Shown: positions 48,990-58,345, counted from the first letter of the stretch. The stretch: DNA of 64,000 nucleotides from Mesorhizobium sp. M4B.F.Ca.ET.058.02.1.1 (GCF_003952505.1 NZ_CP034450.1:4836001-4900000), one strand, 5' to 3'. The notes: generated by a model not told the origin, from the sequence alone. Program-made: numbers and translations.

Positions 48990-50027
48990 CTAGGCCAAGC
49001 CTGCGGCAAAGAATGCTTTCGCGACAGGCTGGAAATATTGCATAGGAACCGCGTGGCCGAGTTTTGTAGTGCTTATCAGCTGACGCGCTAAGACATGGTC
49101 ATGGACGATCGTCAGGCGTAGTGCCCGCGCCTCACTCAACACATGTGAAACGCGCTCACCTTCGGCACGGCAAACTAAGAACGGCACCCCGGTTTCACCG
49201 CGAACGTAACGCAGACCGATCAGGACCGCCCTTCCTGTTAAGACCAGCGTGGCGCGATGCACGCCAAGCGCAGGCTCGTCGGCCGCCTCCTCGCGGATGC
49301 GACGCTGTTCACCTTTCAACTCTGGCGCTCCTTGCTGATCCTTCGACTCGCGCGTCACTTCGGTATTGGTCATGCGCATTTCGCGCAGATACAACGCGCG
49401 CTGGAGCAGGAGATCGATCAGTCCGCCGACCAGCAGTGCGCCGGCGCCAATTCCCATCAGCAATTTTGTCTCCATAAAGATGAGGCCAACACAGCCCATG
49501 CCGCAGATCGGCAGAGGGACCATTGTCTTCCACATCCCGAGAAGGACAATGGAAAAGGTTGCGCTGAGAACCAATACCTTGAACATGGTCTTGCAGACTT
49601 CGACCATGGAACGAGCAGACCCCAAGCGCTTCAGCCCTTCAAAGGGGTCAATTTTCTTAAAGCTGAGCTTCATCGGCTCCAGAGAGAAGACAAATCCACC
49701 ATTGGCTAGCAGGCTGGCCAAAATCACCGCGGCGACGAGGGTTCCAAGCAGCGGGCCAACAGCCGCGACGGTGAGTTGGACGAGCACAACCAATGCCTGC
49801 GGCACCGCGGTATCGAAAGGTAGGCTCTGCAACTTGGTGGCTAATAGGAGCGCTTCCCGGCATTTGTCCTCGATCACGCTGCCTCTTAGCCAAAGGTAGC
49901 CGAGCCCAGCGCAAGTCCCGACCGCGCGGACGAAATCGGAGCTACGTGGCAGCTGTCCTTTTTTGCGCGCTTCACTTAACTTCTTCGGGCTGGCGGCGTG
50001 TGTCTTCTCTTCACTTGTGTCGCTCAT
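48990..50027 (-). CDS. rhcU: T3SS substrate-specificity switch protein RhcU (SctU), altered cleavage motif
   Basis: 345 residues from the ATG at 50,027, which overlaps the rhcT stop by four bases. The N-terminal ~210 residues hold four membrane helices; [18 protein letters not shown] is the standard SctU/FlhB start. The cytoplasmic domain retains [14 protein letters not shown], which normally follows the self-cleavage motif NPTH, but here the four positions read GRAV (265-268). Normal SctU cleaves between N and P; without it substrate switching may differ. The frame is otherwise intact to the usual length. Last gene of the nopB-rhcU operon. Confidence 0.92.
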   Translation of the reverse strand: MSDTSEEKTHAASPKKLSEARKKGQLPRSSDFVRAVGTCAGLGYLWLRGSVIEDKCREALLLATKLQSLPFDTAVPQALVVLVQLTVAAVGPLLGTLVAAVILASLLANGGFVFSLEPMKLSFKKIDPFEGLKRLGSARSMVEVCKTMFKVLVLSATFSIVLLGMWKTMVPLPICGMGCVGLIFMETKLLMGIGAGALLVGGLIDLLLQRALYLREMRMTNTEVTRESKDQQGAPELKGEQRRIREEAADEPALGVHRATLVLTGRAVLIGLRYVRGETGVPFLVCRAEGERVSHVLSEARALRLTIVHDHVLARQLISTTKLGHAVPMQYFQPVAKAFFAAGLA

Positions 50028-50842
50028 GGCAGCAATTTGTCGAACCACTCCAGCGCGCCGTTGGCTTGTGTGACCTCCAGTTTCATGCTCTCCACCAGAT
50101 AGGCAGCGTAGGTGACCATGAGAACTGGAAAGACAATGTTCTTGATTGCCGGAGACAGTTGGCTCGCCTTAAATTGCGGGGCAAAGCGACGCAGCAGCAT
50201 CATCGATATATCAATCAGTATCAGGAAGAACACGACAGGCCCCGATACCAATAATGCCGTGCGCATTATGCGGTCGAGAAGCCCCAACAACTCCATTGCT
50301 CCTGGCCCGCTCAGTGTCGGGTGAAACTGATACACCGGCCAGATCAAGTAGCTGCGGTACAGGACACTGATCAAAGTTTCCAGGCCTCCTGATCCGACGA
50401 ATATGGCAATCGCAGTGATCCCCAGAAAAACGCCCATCGCGGAAGCCTGACTGTTCGTCGCGGGATCGGCCGAAGCGGTCGGGCTGCTGATGCCGCGTTG
50501 GTTGTCGATAAGCTCCCCGGCAGCCTGAAGGCCCCAAAGCGGAATGCCAAGAAAAGTGCCAAGGAGTACACCGACAAAAACTTCCTTGAATCCGAGCAGG
50601 GTTAGCTGGATCAGGCGTGTATCAGAATCCAGCGCCGGCAATCCGCCGCTGACGTGTGCCAGGCATGGTAGTGCGAAGCCAACAGCCAAACAGCCCCGGA
50701 TCAGCCCACTGATCTGCGAGCGTGTGAATACGGGAAAGATCAGCATGATGCCCATCGCGCGGGCTGCCCCAAGACCTGCCGCAACGACGAGTTCGAGAGC
50801 CGTCTGGATCAGAATTTGAATATCGGCCGATGGCGCGTCCAT
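50024..50842 (-). CDS. rhcT: T3SS export gate protein RhcT (SctT)
   Basis: 272 residues of the FliR/SctT family, with six hydrophobic segments: [15 protein letters not shown] near the N-terminus, [31 protein letters not shown] (conserved), [11 protein letters not shown], and [16 protein letters not shown]. SctT forms the export gate entry with SctR and SctS in the inner membrane. It overlaps rhcU by ATGA and starts eight bases after rhcS. Confidence 0.93.
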   Translation of the reverse strand: MDAPSADIQILIQTALELVVAAGLGAARAMGIMLIFPVFTRSQISGLIRGCLAVGFALPCLAHVSGGLPALDSDTRLIQLTLLGFKEVFVGVLLGTFLGIPLWGLQAAGELIDNQRGISSPTASADPATNSQASAMGVFLGITAIAIFVGSGGLETLISVLYRSYLIWPVYQFHPTLSGPGAMELLGLLDRIMRTALLVSGPVVFFLILIDISMMLLRRFAPQFKASQLSPAIKNIVFPVLMVTYAAYLVESMKLEVTQANGALEWFDKLLP

Positions 50843-50850
50843 GGGGCGGA

Positions 50851-51126
50851 CTAGTAGCTAAGTGTCATTGCGGGAAACTCGGTGAAGATCTGATCGGCTA
50901 GCTCTATGAGCGGGGCGCTTAGCACAGGAGCAAACAGCCCAATCACCGCGACAACGACCAGAAGCTTCACGGTGAGCGGCAAGCTTTCATCCTGGATCTG
51001 CGTCGCCGCCTGGAGGATGCCGATGACGAGGCCGACAACCACTGATGCAATGAGCGGCGGTAGAATCCAGATCATGAAAACCACCAGTGATTGGCTCATA
51101 AGAGTAATGATGCTGGATTCAGTGAT
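50851..51126 (-). CDS. rhcS: T3SS export gate protein RhcS (SctS)
   Basis: FliQ/SctS family: two membrane helices ([22 protein letters not shown] and [15 protein letters not shown]) around [19 protein letters not shown], the family signature. The start is unclear: the only in-frame ATG is at 51,099 (82 residues, no Shine-Dalgarno), while GGGAGG lies six bases before an in-frame ATC at 51,126 that would give the usual ~91 residues. The rhcR stop (TGA 51,129-51,131) overlaps this spot, so coupled initiation at a non-ATG codon is possible. Forms the gate with RhcR and RhcT. Confidence 0.88.
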   Translation of the reverse strand: MTESSIITLMSQSLVVFMIWILPPLIASVVVGLVIGILQAATQIQDESLPLTVKLLVVVAVIGLFAPVLSAPLIELADQIFTEFPAMTLSY

Positions 51127-51128
51127 GA

Positions 51129-51794
51129 TCAGCCTCCCGGTAACGTATAACTCAGCACAAGCCCATGCATCAATTTTGACCAACCATCAATGGCAACAAA
51201 CAAAAAGATCTTGAACGGGACAGATATAACAGTTGGTGAGACCATCGACATACCCATTGCCATCAAGATAGTTGTCACTATCAGATCTATAACAATAAAA
51301 GGCAGATAAAGTAGAAATCCTATCTCAAATCCGCGCTTCAATTCTGATAGCAAGAAAGACGGTACAAGTATTGCAAAGTCATCAGGCGTGGCTGCAGCGT
51401 GCATTTCCTCTGGCCAGACCTTTTCTGTCGAAGATAGGAAAAATCGCCGCTGCTCTTCATTTGTGAATTTCTTGAGATGCTCGCGCAAGGGCTCACTTCC
51501 GGCTTTAGCGGCGCTTACCCAGTCGTCGAATGTCTGATAGTGGAGCTTGGGATCCGACATGCGGTCATAGGTCTGCTCAGCAACGGGCGCACTAACGAAC
51601 ATAGTGAGGATCATCGCCGCGGCGTACAGCACCACATTGGGTGGTATGGTCTGGGTCCCGAGCGCATTGCGGACGAGGAAAAGAACAATTGATACCTTTA
51701 CAAAGGCCGTTGTCGTGGCAACTGCTAAAACCAGCAGACCGAGTCCGGCGGTAACCGCAAGAAGCGCCAGGATTGTCGGCTGAGCTTCACTCAT
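51129..51794 (-). CDS. rhcR: T3SS export gate protein RhcR (SctR)
   Basis: 221 residues from the ATG at 51,794 (MSEAQPTIL), overlapping the rhcQ end. Family FliP/SctR: hydrophobic N-terminal helix, TTAFVKVSIVLFLVRNALGTQ at about 29-49 and the C-terminal SELKRGFEIGFLLYLPFIVIDL at ~145 with ILMAMGMSMVSP, both strongly conserved. Forms the pentameric core of the export gate in the inner membrane. The gene order Q-R-S-T-U is the normal one. Confidence 0.95.
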   Translation of the reverse strand: MSEAQPTILALLAVTAGLGLLVLAVATTTAFVKVSIVLFLVRNALGTQTIPPNVVLYAAAMILTMFVSAPVAEQTYDRMSDPKLHYQTFDDWVSAAKAGSEPLREHLKKFTNEEQRRFFLSSTEKVWPEEMHAAATPDDFAILVPSFLLSELKRGFEIGFLLYLPFIVIDLIVTTILMAMGMSMVSPTVISVPFKIFLFVAIDGWSKLMHGLVLSYTLPGG

Positions 51795-52851
51795 TGCATG
51801 CAAACCCGCCACGGAGCCTGATGCCCAGCTCTTCTCCGATGCGGACAATGTCGCCACGCCCGATACGCTGACCATTGGCCACTATGTCGACCGGGCCGTC
51901 GATCGGCCATCCAAGTTCAAAAATATGCCCTTCGCCGGCACTTCTTAATTCCCCAAGAGAAATAGGCCAGCGGCCGCATTCAAAGACAAGCACGATCTCG
52001 ACATCGTCGAGATCCTTAGTAAGCTCCAGTTGCGATCCGGGTTGTGTCATATGCGCATTCTCCAAAGGACACGGTCGCGGGCGGAAAGGCCCCCGCAAGA
52101 TTAATTCATCGCCGTCAAGATCCGCCCCGGCGCACAACTGGCCGACAGCTAGGGTGATCTGGCCGCGGCCGAACGGCGCAATATCGGGCAACAATGCATC
52201 ACCGACACATGCGCTTCGAAGAAGCGCCGCAGGAAGGCGAAGCGTGCCGACCTCTCCTGCAACAATGAGCGGGAGCTCTGGAGGCAGCCCGCCCAGCTGC
52301 CGCGGCAACTGGGCAAGCAGTTCGCCTAGCGCGCGAAACGCAGGCGGTACTAAGCCGTCAAGAGGCGTGAACAGGAATAGACGGCCCTTGCCCTTGACCG
52401 CGCCGAAAATGATGTCGAGTTCAAGATGAGGAGCCAGCATCGTGGCTTCGCATACGCGCACGAGTTGCACGTTCAGACGCGTCGTCTCCTCCAGTCGAGT
52501 GACAAGCGGCTCAAGAGCGAGTTCGAGAATAAGCGAAGCAGTTGGCTCGGAAGGGAAGGCCAAGCCGTTCTGCACTGTCGTGATGAACTCCTCTACGAGC
52601 GGGCGCGACAGCGACAAGATGACCGTTTCGGCTCCCACTCTCCAGACGCAGTCAAGCATCGGAATGGCAGCAGGTTCCTGCTGCCAGACAAGCCCTGCCG
52701 TTCGCACCGATAGCGGCACCTCGTTGATCCGGCTTTGAAACGGCGTACGGGGCGCTGCTGTATCATTGAGCCACGAGACAACCGTGCGGGACAGTTTCAG
52801 AACTGGTTCGAACATGGCGGGTGTGACCGCAGCGGCTATCAAAGACTGCAC
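51787..52851 (-). CDS. rhcQ: T3SS cytoplasmic ring protein RhcQ (SctQ)
   Basis: About 354 residues. The C-terminal ~75 residues form a SpoA domain (ELRSAGEGHIFELGWPIDGPVDIVANGQRIGRGDIV), as in SctQ/FliN, and a second SpoA-like segment lies further upstream near 315. SctQ builds the cytoplasmic pods that dock the ATPase and effectors. The start is uncertain: in-frame GTG 52,851, TTG 52,842 and ATG 52,815 are all possible, while AAGAGG precedes an out-of-frame ATG near 52,865, which could mean a missing base. Overlaps rhcR by a few bases. Confidence 0.85.
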   Translation of the reverse strand: MQSLIAAAVTPAMFEPVLKLSRTVVSWLNDTAAPRTPFQSRINEVPLSVRTAGLVWQQEPAAIPMLDCVWRVGAETVILSLSRPLVEEFITTVQNGLAFPSEPTASLILELALEPLVTRLEETTRLNVQLVRVCEATMLAPHLELDIIFGAVKGKGRLFLFTPLDGLVPPAFRALGELLAQLPRQLGGLPPELPLIVAGEVGTLRLPAALLRSACVGDALLPDIAPFGRGQITLAVGQLCAGADLDGDELILRGPFRPRPCPLENAHMTQPGSQLELTKDLDDVEIVLVFECGRWPISLGELRSAGEGHIFELGWPIDGPVDIVANGQRIGRGDIVRIGEELGIRLRGGFACNE

Positions 52852-52904
52852 GGTCGTGTCATTCGGACGACCTCTTGCGACTGTCGGATCCGGTTGCGCG
52901 GCAT

Positions 52905-53417
52905 TTAGGCAAGCGACCCCCTCGCATATTTCAGCAGTATCTCGTCGTCGGCCTCGATCTCGGCTGCGGCCTCCGAATGAGTCTCGACGGCGCGCCGCAC
53001 GTCGTCCTCGATTTGTTGCCATTTGTCCCTTGCCGCCGAACATATGACCCATAGCTCCCTCGTCCTGGACGCCGCCATCTCAGCCTCCTCTTGAGCGATT
53101 TGGGCATCATCAAGCATCTGCCGTCTGGAAGTGATCTCAGCGGCAAGCTGTTCAGTGTGAAGGCGGTGACGGTCGAGCGCTGCGCTAGACAAGTTGTCGA
53201 GTGACATCAGATGCTGATAGAGCGCTGCTTCTGTTCTTGAACAATGTTGCTGTATCATTGCAAGCTCCCTAGCGGCATTTTGTACGGCTGAGGCGGCCAC
53301 ATCGCGCTGGGCTTCCTTCTTGGACAGCTCGCCAAGGGCACGACGCTCTTGCATTTCCTTCAGAAGCCGTAACCTCGAAGACTGAACCCAGTTCACGCGG
53401 TCAGACGCGACATCCAT
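52905..53417 (-). CDS. rhcO: T3SS stalk protein RhcO (SctO, y4yJ-like)
   Basis: 170 residues, almost entirely coiled coil (charged heptads such as LLKEMQERRALGELSKKEAQ, HTEQLAAEITSRRQMLDDAQIAQEEAEMA). It sits directly after rhcN (25-base overlap) like yscO/fliJ, whose products form the stalk inside the ATPase ring and couple it to SctV. NGR234 calls this gene y4yJ. Confidence 0.8.
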   Translation of the reverse strand: MDVASDRVNWVQSSRLRLLKEMQERRALGELSKKEAQRDVAASAVQNAARELAMIQQHCSRTEAALYQHLMSLDNLSSAALDRHRLHTEQLAAEITSRRQMLDDAQIAQEEAEMAASRTRELWVICSAARDKWQQIEDDVRRAVETHSEAAAEIEADDEILLKYARGSLA

Positions 53418-54751
53418 GCGACCGTCTCCTCGAAATCTGACGCGTCATCTTCGCTCTGGCGCAGAAACTCCCTCAGTTCGTCGATTGACGCGACGGCCCG
53501 GTCAGTCAGGGGATCTCCACCTGGCTTGTATTCGCCAACATTGATCAAGAACTCGGTCTCGGCATAGCGCGATAGGAGCTCGCGGAAAATGGATGCTGCC
53601 TTGCGATGTGTCCCCGAAACGACTGCATCCATGACGCGGCTGCGACTCTGCAGCACATCAATAGCGGGGAAATGCGATCGCGCCGCAATAGCGCGTGAGA
53701 GGATGACATGGCCATCGAGAATACCACGCGATTCCTCGGCGATTGGATCACCCGTGCCATCACCCTCTACAAGCACCGTATAGAAGGCCGTGATTGAGCC
53801 CCGCTCACCCATGCCGGCGCGCTCGAGCAGGCCTGGCAGCATGCCAAAAACGGAAGGAGGAAAGCCCCGTCGCGTCGGCGGCTCACCCGCAGCAAGGCCT
53901 ATTTCGCGCATAGCGCGGCAGAAGCGCGTCAGCGAATCCAGCATGAGAGCAACGCGTAGGCCCTGATCGCGAAAATATTCCGCGAGCGCAGTCGCCATTG
54001 GAGCGCATTGCGCACGCTCCACCGCCGAGCGGTCGGAGGTTTCAACCACGACGACCGTACGGAGAAGGCCCTCTTCACCAAGATTCCTTTCGATGAATTC
54101 ACGAACTTCCCGTCCACGTTCGCCTATGAGCGCCACTATGACGACGTCAGCGGCGGCACCCTTTACGATCTGTGACAACAGCGTCGACTTGCCACCACCT
54201 GGCTCGCCATAAATCCCGATCCGCTGGCCCTCGCCGCACGTCAGCAGACCATCGAGGACACGGACCCCAAGCGGGAATGGCCGCTCAATCATGCGCCTCG
54301 TCATCGGATTGGGGGCTCTGCCATGCAGGGGCCGAGTTTCGACGGTCTTGATTTCGCCTTTGCCGTCCAATGGGCGGCAACGACTGTCGATCACGCGACC
54401 GAGCAAATCGCCGCCGACGGGCACCTCACGCATTCGGCCAGTGGCCACGACCTCTGCGCGGCTGGATAGGCCCACCAAGTCCCCGATCGGTGTCAGCAAT
54501 ACACCATCACCCGACAGGCCGATCACCTCGGCCTCGAGCGACAGCCCGGTTCGCGGGTCCTCTAGGAGGCAAAGTTCCCCAATACGAGTATCTGGCAAGA
54601 CGGCATGAACCAGTGTGCCGATAGCCCGCGTGATCCGACCGCGCACCGCACGCGTGTCAATTCGCTTGGCCGCAGCCCTCAAAGACGAGATTGCTGGAAC
54701 GAGAGCTCGAGTGTCGGCGTCAGCGTTATGTTCTGGGACGGGCTTTCTCAT
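53393..54751 (-). CDS. rhcN: T3SS ATPase RhcN (SctN)
   Basis: 452 residues. Walker A GEPGGGKST at 182-190, Walker B VALMLDSLTRF near 265, and the T3S ATPase signature YTVLVEGDGTGDPIAEESRGILDGH, which separates it from F1 ATPases. It forms a hexamer at the base of the injectisome, strips chaperones and unfolds effectors. Start ATG overlaps the nolV stop by four bases. Two small N-terminal Ala/Arg-rich helices precede the beta barrel. Confidence 0.97.
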   Translation of the reverse strand: MRKPVPEHNADADTRALVPAISSLRAAAKRIDTRAVRGRITRAIGTLVHAVLPDTRIGELCLLEDPRTGLSLEAEVIGLSGDGVLLTPIGDLVGLSSRAEVVATGRMREVPVGGDLLGRVIDSRCRPLDGKGEIKTVETRPLHGRAPNPMTRRMIERPFPLGVRVLDGLLTCGEGQRIGIYGEPGGGKSTLLSQIVKGAAADVVIVALIGERGREVREFIERNLGEEGLLRTVVVVETSDRSAVERAQCAPMATALAEYFRDQGLRVALMLDSLTRFCRAMREIGLAAGEPPTRRGFPPSVFGMLPGLLERAGMGERGSITAFYTVLVEGDGTGDPIAEESRGILDGHVILSRAIAARSHFPAIDVLQSRSRVMDAVVSGTHRKAASIFRELLSRYAETEFLINVGEYKPGGDPLTDRAVASIDELREFLRQSEDDASDFEETVAWMSRLTA

Positions 54752-55371
54752 AGCTCGCCTTTTTCACATAGCGTCCCGAAACCAAGGCGCAGCGCGCGCA
54801 TCTGGGCGTCAAGTCCCAGGTCGACATTGCCGTACTCGCTCCACAGCACGCACCGTTGCGGCGACAACGTCGGGTCGGGCTCGATCCGCACCCTTGGTCG
54901 ACCATCCTGGCCGTCGCATCGAGCAAACTCTCGTGCAAGCATGTCGACTTGCATGGGAGAAACATGAAGGCAAACTTCGGCGCCGCTGTATTGACACTCT
55001 ATGGCGTGACGAACAGCCCTCACCAGTAGCTCGCCCGGATCGAAAGCGCCGATAAGATCGCTCAATATTTCCATCACGAGCTGCGGCAATTCCTGCTCCA
55101 GAGCCGCCTTTCGTCGCGCGATTTCGGAGATTGTCTCCGCAATCAGCCCTGCCATCTCCTCGGTGCCTGCATTCGAGCCCTCCATGTGGCCGCGCACCCA
55201 CGCCCGCTGGTAAACGGCGCGTGCCCAGTTTCGAACGCGCTGCCGATGCCGTTCTGCCGCGGCAAGCGCTTGCGCGGCGCTGTGCCAGGTTTCGAGCTCG
55301 CTCGCGGGTATCAGTGGTCCGATTGGACGCATCTGCGGCGCTATTGGCCCCTCGGAAAGTTCGGCTGTCAT
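54748..55371 (-). CDS. nolV: T3SS ATPase regulator NolV/RhcL (SctL)
   Basis: 207 residues of the YscL/FliH type: an Ala/Glu-rich coiled middle (AAQALAAAERHRQRVRNWARAVYQRAW, EEMAGLIAETISEIARRKAALEQ) and a C-terminal domain like the V-ATPase peripheral stalk (VDMLAREFARCDGQD, VDLGLDAQMRALRLG). SctL links the ATPase to SctQ. ATGA overlaps with both neighbours. Confidence 0.88.
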   Translation of the reverse strand: MTAELSEGPIAPQMRPIGPLIPASELETWHSAAQALAAAERHRQRVRNWARAVYQRAWVRGHMEGSNAGTEEMAGLIAETISEIARRKAALEQELPQLVMEILSDLIGAFDPGELLVRAVRHAIECQYSGAEVCLHVSPMQVDMLAREFARCDGQDGRPRVRIEPDPTLSPQRCVLWSEYGNVDLGLDAQMRALRLGFGTLCEKGEL

Positions 55372-56063
55372 TTCACCGGGGTCTCTGTCTCAAAATGAGC
55401 TAGTACAAGTGAAAGCAATTGGCCGGCGGCGGTCCAATGCTCAGGTGCTGGAGTCTCCGCGGCAGTCCCCTCGGGCAACCGAAGAAGCACGCGGTTACGC
55501 TCGGTCGCTGAACTGTCCTGGAGCCAAGCCCCAAGACATGCATGTCCATCGTATTCGATTTGCTGAGCGAGTTTTTCTGGGTCCGCGATCAGTCTGTTCT
55601 CAACGGCATGCAGCAGGTGTCGGATTCCGAATGCGTGTGCATCCACGCCGATGCGTTTAACAAGGATGGCAAGCTCAGGCTGAGAGACAAACGCGACCAG
55701 CGAACGGGCATGCCAGATACTACCAGCAAGAAGGGCAGCTCGATATGGATCGTGCCCGCGTAGAAGGTCCGGCCTGCAGCCGATGTGGTTCAGATCCACG
55801 TCATAGTTGCCCAGCAATTCTGCCAGCCTTGGATGCAGTCTGGAACACTTCTGCAACTTCACTAACGTTTCTGCCGATAACGCTGGATCAAGACGCGCCG
55901 CTAGACGGGTCGGATGGGCCGAAGCCGCAAGCTCGCTCGCGCCCGGAAAACGCAATTGGTGCGGACCATCAGGTCGGGCGGTCTGTATAGGCATTGGCAA
56001 TGAGATGTCACCCACGTCCAATTGCAGGCATTCTTTTGCGAATGGCCTCGACAGCAGAAGCAT
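55368..56063 (-). CDS. nolU: T3SS protein NolU (SctK)
   Basis: 231 residues from ATG at 56,063 (MLLLSRPFAKECLQ), which overlaps the end of nolT; the open frame upstream of it lies inside nolT. It matches the position and length of NolU, the rhizobial SctK: a mostly helical cytoplasmic protein (RLHPRLAELLGNYDVDLNHIGC, FGIRHLLHAVENRLIADPEKLAQ) tying SctQ to the inner-membrane ring. No enzyme motifs. Confidence 0.8.
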   Translation of the reverse strand: MLLLSRPFAKECLQLDVGDISLPMPIQTARPDGPHQLRFPGASELAASAHPTRLAARLDPALSAETLVKLQKCSRLHPRLAELLGNYDVDLNHIGCRPDLLRGHDPYRAALLAGSIWHARSLVAFVSQPELAILVKRIGVDAHAFGIRHLLHAVENRLIADPEKLAQQIEYDGHACLGAWLQDSSATERNRVLLRLPEGTAAETPAPEHWTAAGQLLSLVLAHFETETPVK

Positions 56064-56844
56064 CCCGGCGCCCCTCGACCTTGGAAACGCCGGTTGATTG
56101 CTTGCGCCGACGCGTAGCAACGCTGACCAAGAGATAACAGGCCACTGCGAATACGGCTGCGGCAAAACCTGTCACGGTCGCCAGAATTGGCGCAGGAAGA
56201 GGTGTTGATGCTTGTGGCAAAACAGCAGTCGGATCGGGCCGTTGCTCGTGTGCGGACCGTTCTACCGGCACCAAAACCACTTCCACCTTATCGTAGGACA
56301 AGCCTTCGATGCTGTCGGCTACCAGCATCTTTATCTTTGGCAGCAGAGCCGCGACATTTGTTTTGGCGTCGTGCCTGATAAACACCGCGGCCGAGGATGG
56401 CGTGGCGCCGGCTCGCACAAGGTCGTTATGCGGCAGCACGACGTGAACACGTACAGAAAAAACGCCATCGATATCGCTGATCGTCCGCGACAACTCTTCG
56501 CTCAGGGCATACACGTAACGGGCACGCTCCTCGGTCGGCGAGGCAATCAGGCCTGATCCTTGGAATATCTCACCGAGGTTCTTGAAGGATTGGCGCGGCA
56601 ACCCCTTGGCGTTCAGAAGGTTGATTGAGAAGGCGAGCAGCTTTTCGTCAACCTGGATCGTGCTGGTCCCATCCTTGGCGACCACCCGGATCGCGGCGAC
56701 CCCGTTGTCTTCAAGAAGTGCGAGCATTTCATTTGCCTCACGCTCTTGCAATTGCGTGTAGAGGTCGGTTTTGCAAGCACTGAGGGCGACGAGAACTAGC
56801 AGCATGACAAGTCTAACCGACCGCCACCCTGACAGGCCACGCAT
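56008..56844 (-). CDS. nolT: T3SS inner-membrane ring lipoprotein NolT/RhcJ (SctJ)
   Basis: 278 residues. The ATG at 56,844 is chosen because GAGGGC precedes it and a clean signal peptide follows (VRLVMLLVLVALSAC, lipobox Cys at ~24); ATG 56,871 would add nine residues. Two ring domains of the YscJ/FliF type (DLYTQLQEREANEMLALL, VRVHVVLPHNDL) and a C-terminal membrane helix (ILATVTGFAAAVFAVACYLLVSV) follow. SctJ is anchored to both leaflets of the periplasmic side of the inner membrane and forms the 24-mer ring with SctD. Confidence 0.95.
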   Translation of the reverse strand: MRGLSGWRSVRLVMLLVLVALSACKTDLYTQLQEREANEMLALLEDNGVAAIRVVAKDGTSTIQVDEKLLAFSINLLNAKGLPRQSFKNLGEIFQGSGLIASPTEERARYVYALSEELSRTISDIDGVFSVRVHVVLPHNDLVRAGATPSSAAVFIRHDAKTNVAALLPKIKMLVADSIEGLSYDKVEVVLVPVERSAHEQRPDPTAVLPQASTPLPAPILATVTGFAAAVFAVACYLLVSVATRRRKQSTGVSKVEGRRDASAVEAIRKRMPAIGRG

Positions 56845-56880
56845 GATTTCGCCCTCGGCCAAGCCAATCATGCGCGCGGT

Positions 56881-57390
56881 TCAGCCTTCCTTCAAAAGTT
56901 TATTCACGGATGATGTGACGCCGCTGACGCCTTTGGAGATAAGCGCCACCTGGGTGACGCCGTTGTAAACATCCCGAAGACCAGCCATCATCGTTTCGAA
57001 GTCTTGCCCTTGTTGAGGAATGCCCGAGATTCCGGTTCCCGCCTCACCTGCGACGGGAAGCTTCTGCGCCGGTCCCGGTAGAGCGCCCTTCGAAAGGGCT
57101 ATGTCATGGTCGAGCGCGGGGAAGGAAACAGTGTTGTGTGGATATAGGGAGGAAATCGTCTGCAACACGCGATCGCCCATGCCGCTCGTCGGCGCAGCCG
57201 CGCGCTGAACATCCATCGCCGCAGCAACTGGCGCCGCACTCGCTGGCTCCGCGGCGGCATTGTTTTTCAGCGAGTCGGCTGCATGCCCTAAGGCGCGCTC
57301 AAACTGGGCCTGCTCGACAATCGACGGTGATCCGACCCTGGGGAGGCCAGCCGTTAGAGTGGCAGAGATCGACGTGACAGGCATCATCAT
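56881..57390 (-). CDS. nopB: NopB (NolB) T3-secreted pilus-associated protein
   Basis: 169 residues from the third in-frame ATG cluster (57,390, MMMPVTSIS), the usual length (164 in NGR234). Ala/Pro-rich and low in structure at the N-terminus (AAAEPASAAPVAAAMDVQ), then TISSLYPHNTVSFPALDHDI and a helical end (VALISKGVSGVTSSVNKLLKE). NopB is a secreted T3 pilus component; its mutants block effector secretion and change nodulation. First gene of the main T3SS operon; a tts box lies 83-100 bases upstream. Confidence 0.9.
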   Translation of the reverse strand: MMMPVTSISATLTAGLPRVGSPSIVEQAQFERALGHAADSLKNNAAAEPASAAPVAAAMDVQRAAAPTSGMGDRVLQTISSLYPHNTVSFPALDHDIALSKGALPGPAQKLPVAGEAGTGISGIPQQGQDFETMMAGLRDVYNGVTQVALISKGVSGVTSSVNKLLKEG

Positions 57391-57472
57391 GTAAGGACTC
57401 GGTTGCTCTCTCTGACCGGGCGGGCCCCGCCCATTCATCACCCGGTGTCGGCGCAACACTCCTAGGGGGGCA

Positions 57473-57490
57473 AGCTGACAACAAGCTGAC
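57473..57490 (-). promoter_or_regulatory. tts box before nopB operon
   Basis: GTCAGCTTGTTGTCAGCT on the minus strand, directed at nopB and the operon nopB to rhcU. It lies in the divergent region between nopB and rhcC1. Confidence 0.85.
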
Positions 57491-57576
57491 TAACGGCGGC
57501 GTCATTTCGACATCTAAAATCTCTTCGGCAATTTAGTCACTTGTGATGATTTCAGCGTTTGGTTTATCAGTGCGAC

Positions 57577-58275
57577 ATGCCGAGAACGCTTATCCAACCC
57601 GTCACCCTGCATGTTTTGAGACTTCTCTGTGCCGGGTTTTTTCTGTCCACCGGGATTCACCCGGCGCACGCAGTCCCGCTGTCCCTTCCGGCGACACCCT
57701 ATAGATACACGGTTCTGGATCAGGAACTCGCTGCAGCGTTGCAGGAATTCGGCAACAACCTGAATATCAGGGTCAACATCAGTCCTGCGGTGAAGGGGCG
57801 AATTCGCGGACGTATGCCTGATTTGCCACCGCGCGCGTTCCTCGACCGCTTGACGAACCTTTACGGTCTCCAATGGTACTATGACGGCCTTGTGCTCTAT
57901 GTGTCTGCTGCACAAGAATCGCAAACTCGAATGCTTTTGATGACGTCGATTCGCTTCGATGCGTTCAAGGGGGCTCTCGACAAGCTTGATATCTCCGACG
58001 AGCGCTATGTGGTCAAACCCGTGCCAGGCAATGGCCTCGTCTTCGTTTCCGGTCCACCGCGCTTCGTCGCACTCGTGGAGCAGACCTTTAACGGCTTGGT
58101 GGCGGAGGCGCAGGCGCAGACTCACATAGCGGCCACGCCAAAGGAATCAGTGCTGATCTTGTTTCGCGGCTCCTCCACTACGGTCGTTCGCGACGGACGA
58201 CCGGATGCTTCTTATTCTTCTGACATCCCACAACAGGATAGCGTTGGCGGGAAGCCTGAGCTGGGCAAGAAATGA
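57577..58275 (+). CDS. rhcC1: Secretin N-terminal half RhcC1 (NolW)
   Basis: 232 residues from the ATG at 57,577 (a TTG at 57,559 is also possible). Signal peptide to about residue 32 (LLCAGFFLSTGIHPAHA). Then a STN/N0 secretin domain (ALQEFGNNLNIRVNISPAVKGRIRG) and a NolW/N1 domain (VKPVPGNGLVFVSGPPRFVALVEQ). The outer-membrane gate domain is absent, as is normal: rhizobial T3SS secretin is split into RhcC1 and RhcC2, with RhcC2 near ttsI elsewhere. Divergent from nopB and upstream of nopX. The frame is intact and ends at the normal size for RhcC1. Confidence 0.93.
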   Translation: MPRTLIQPVTLHVLRLLCAGFFLSTGIHPAHAVPLSLPATPYRYTVLDQELAAALQEFGNNLNIRVNISPAVKGRIRGRMPDLPPRAFLDRLTNLYGLQWYYDGLVLYVSAAQESQTRMLLMTSIRFDAFKGALDKLDISDERYVVKPVPGNGLVFVSGPPRFVALVEQTFNGLVAEAQAQTHIAATPKESVLILFRGSSTTVVRDGRPDASYSSDIPQQDSVGGKPELGKK

Positions 58276-58345
58276 ACATTGAGGATTTGCCGCAGCTCTG
58301 AAGAACATGACTGCGGCTACCCCTTTGTGAACTCTTCGCAAACTC

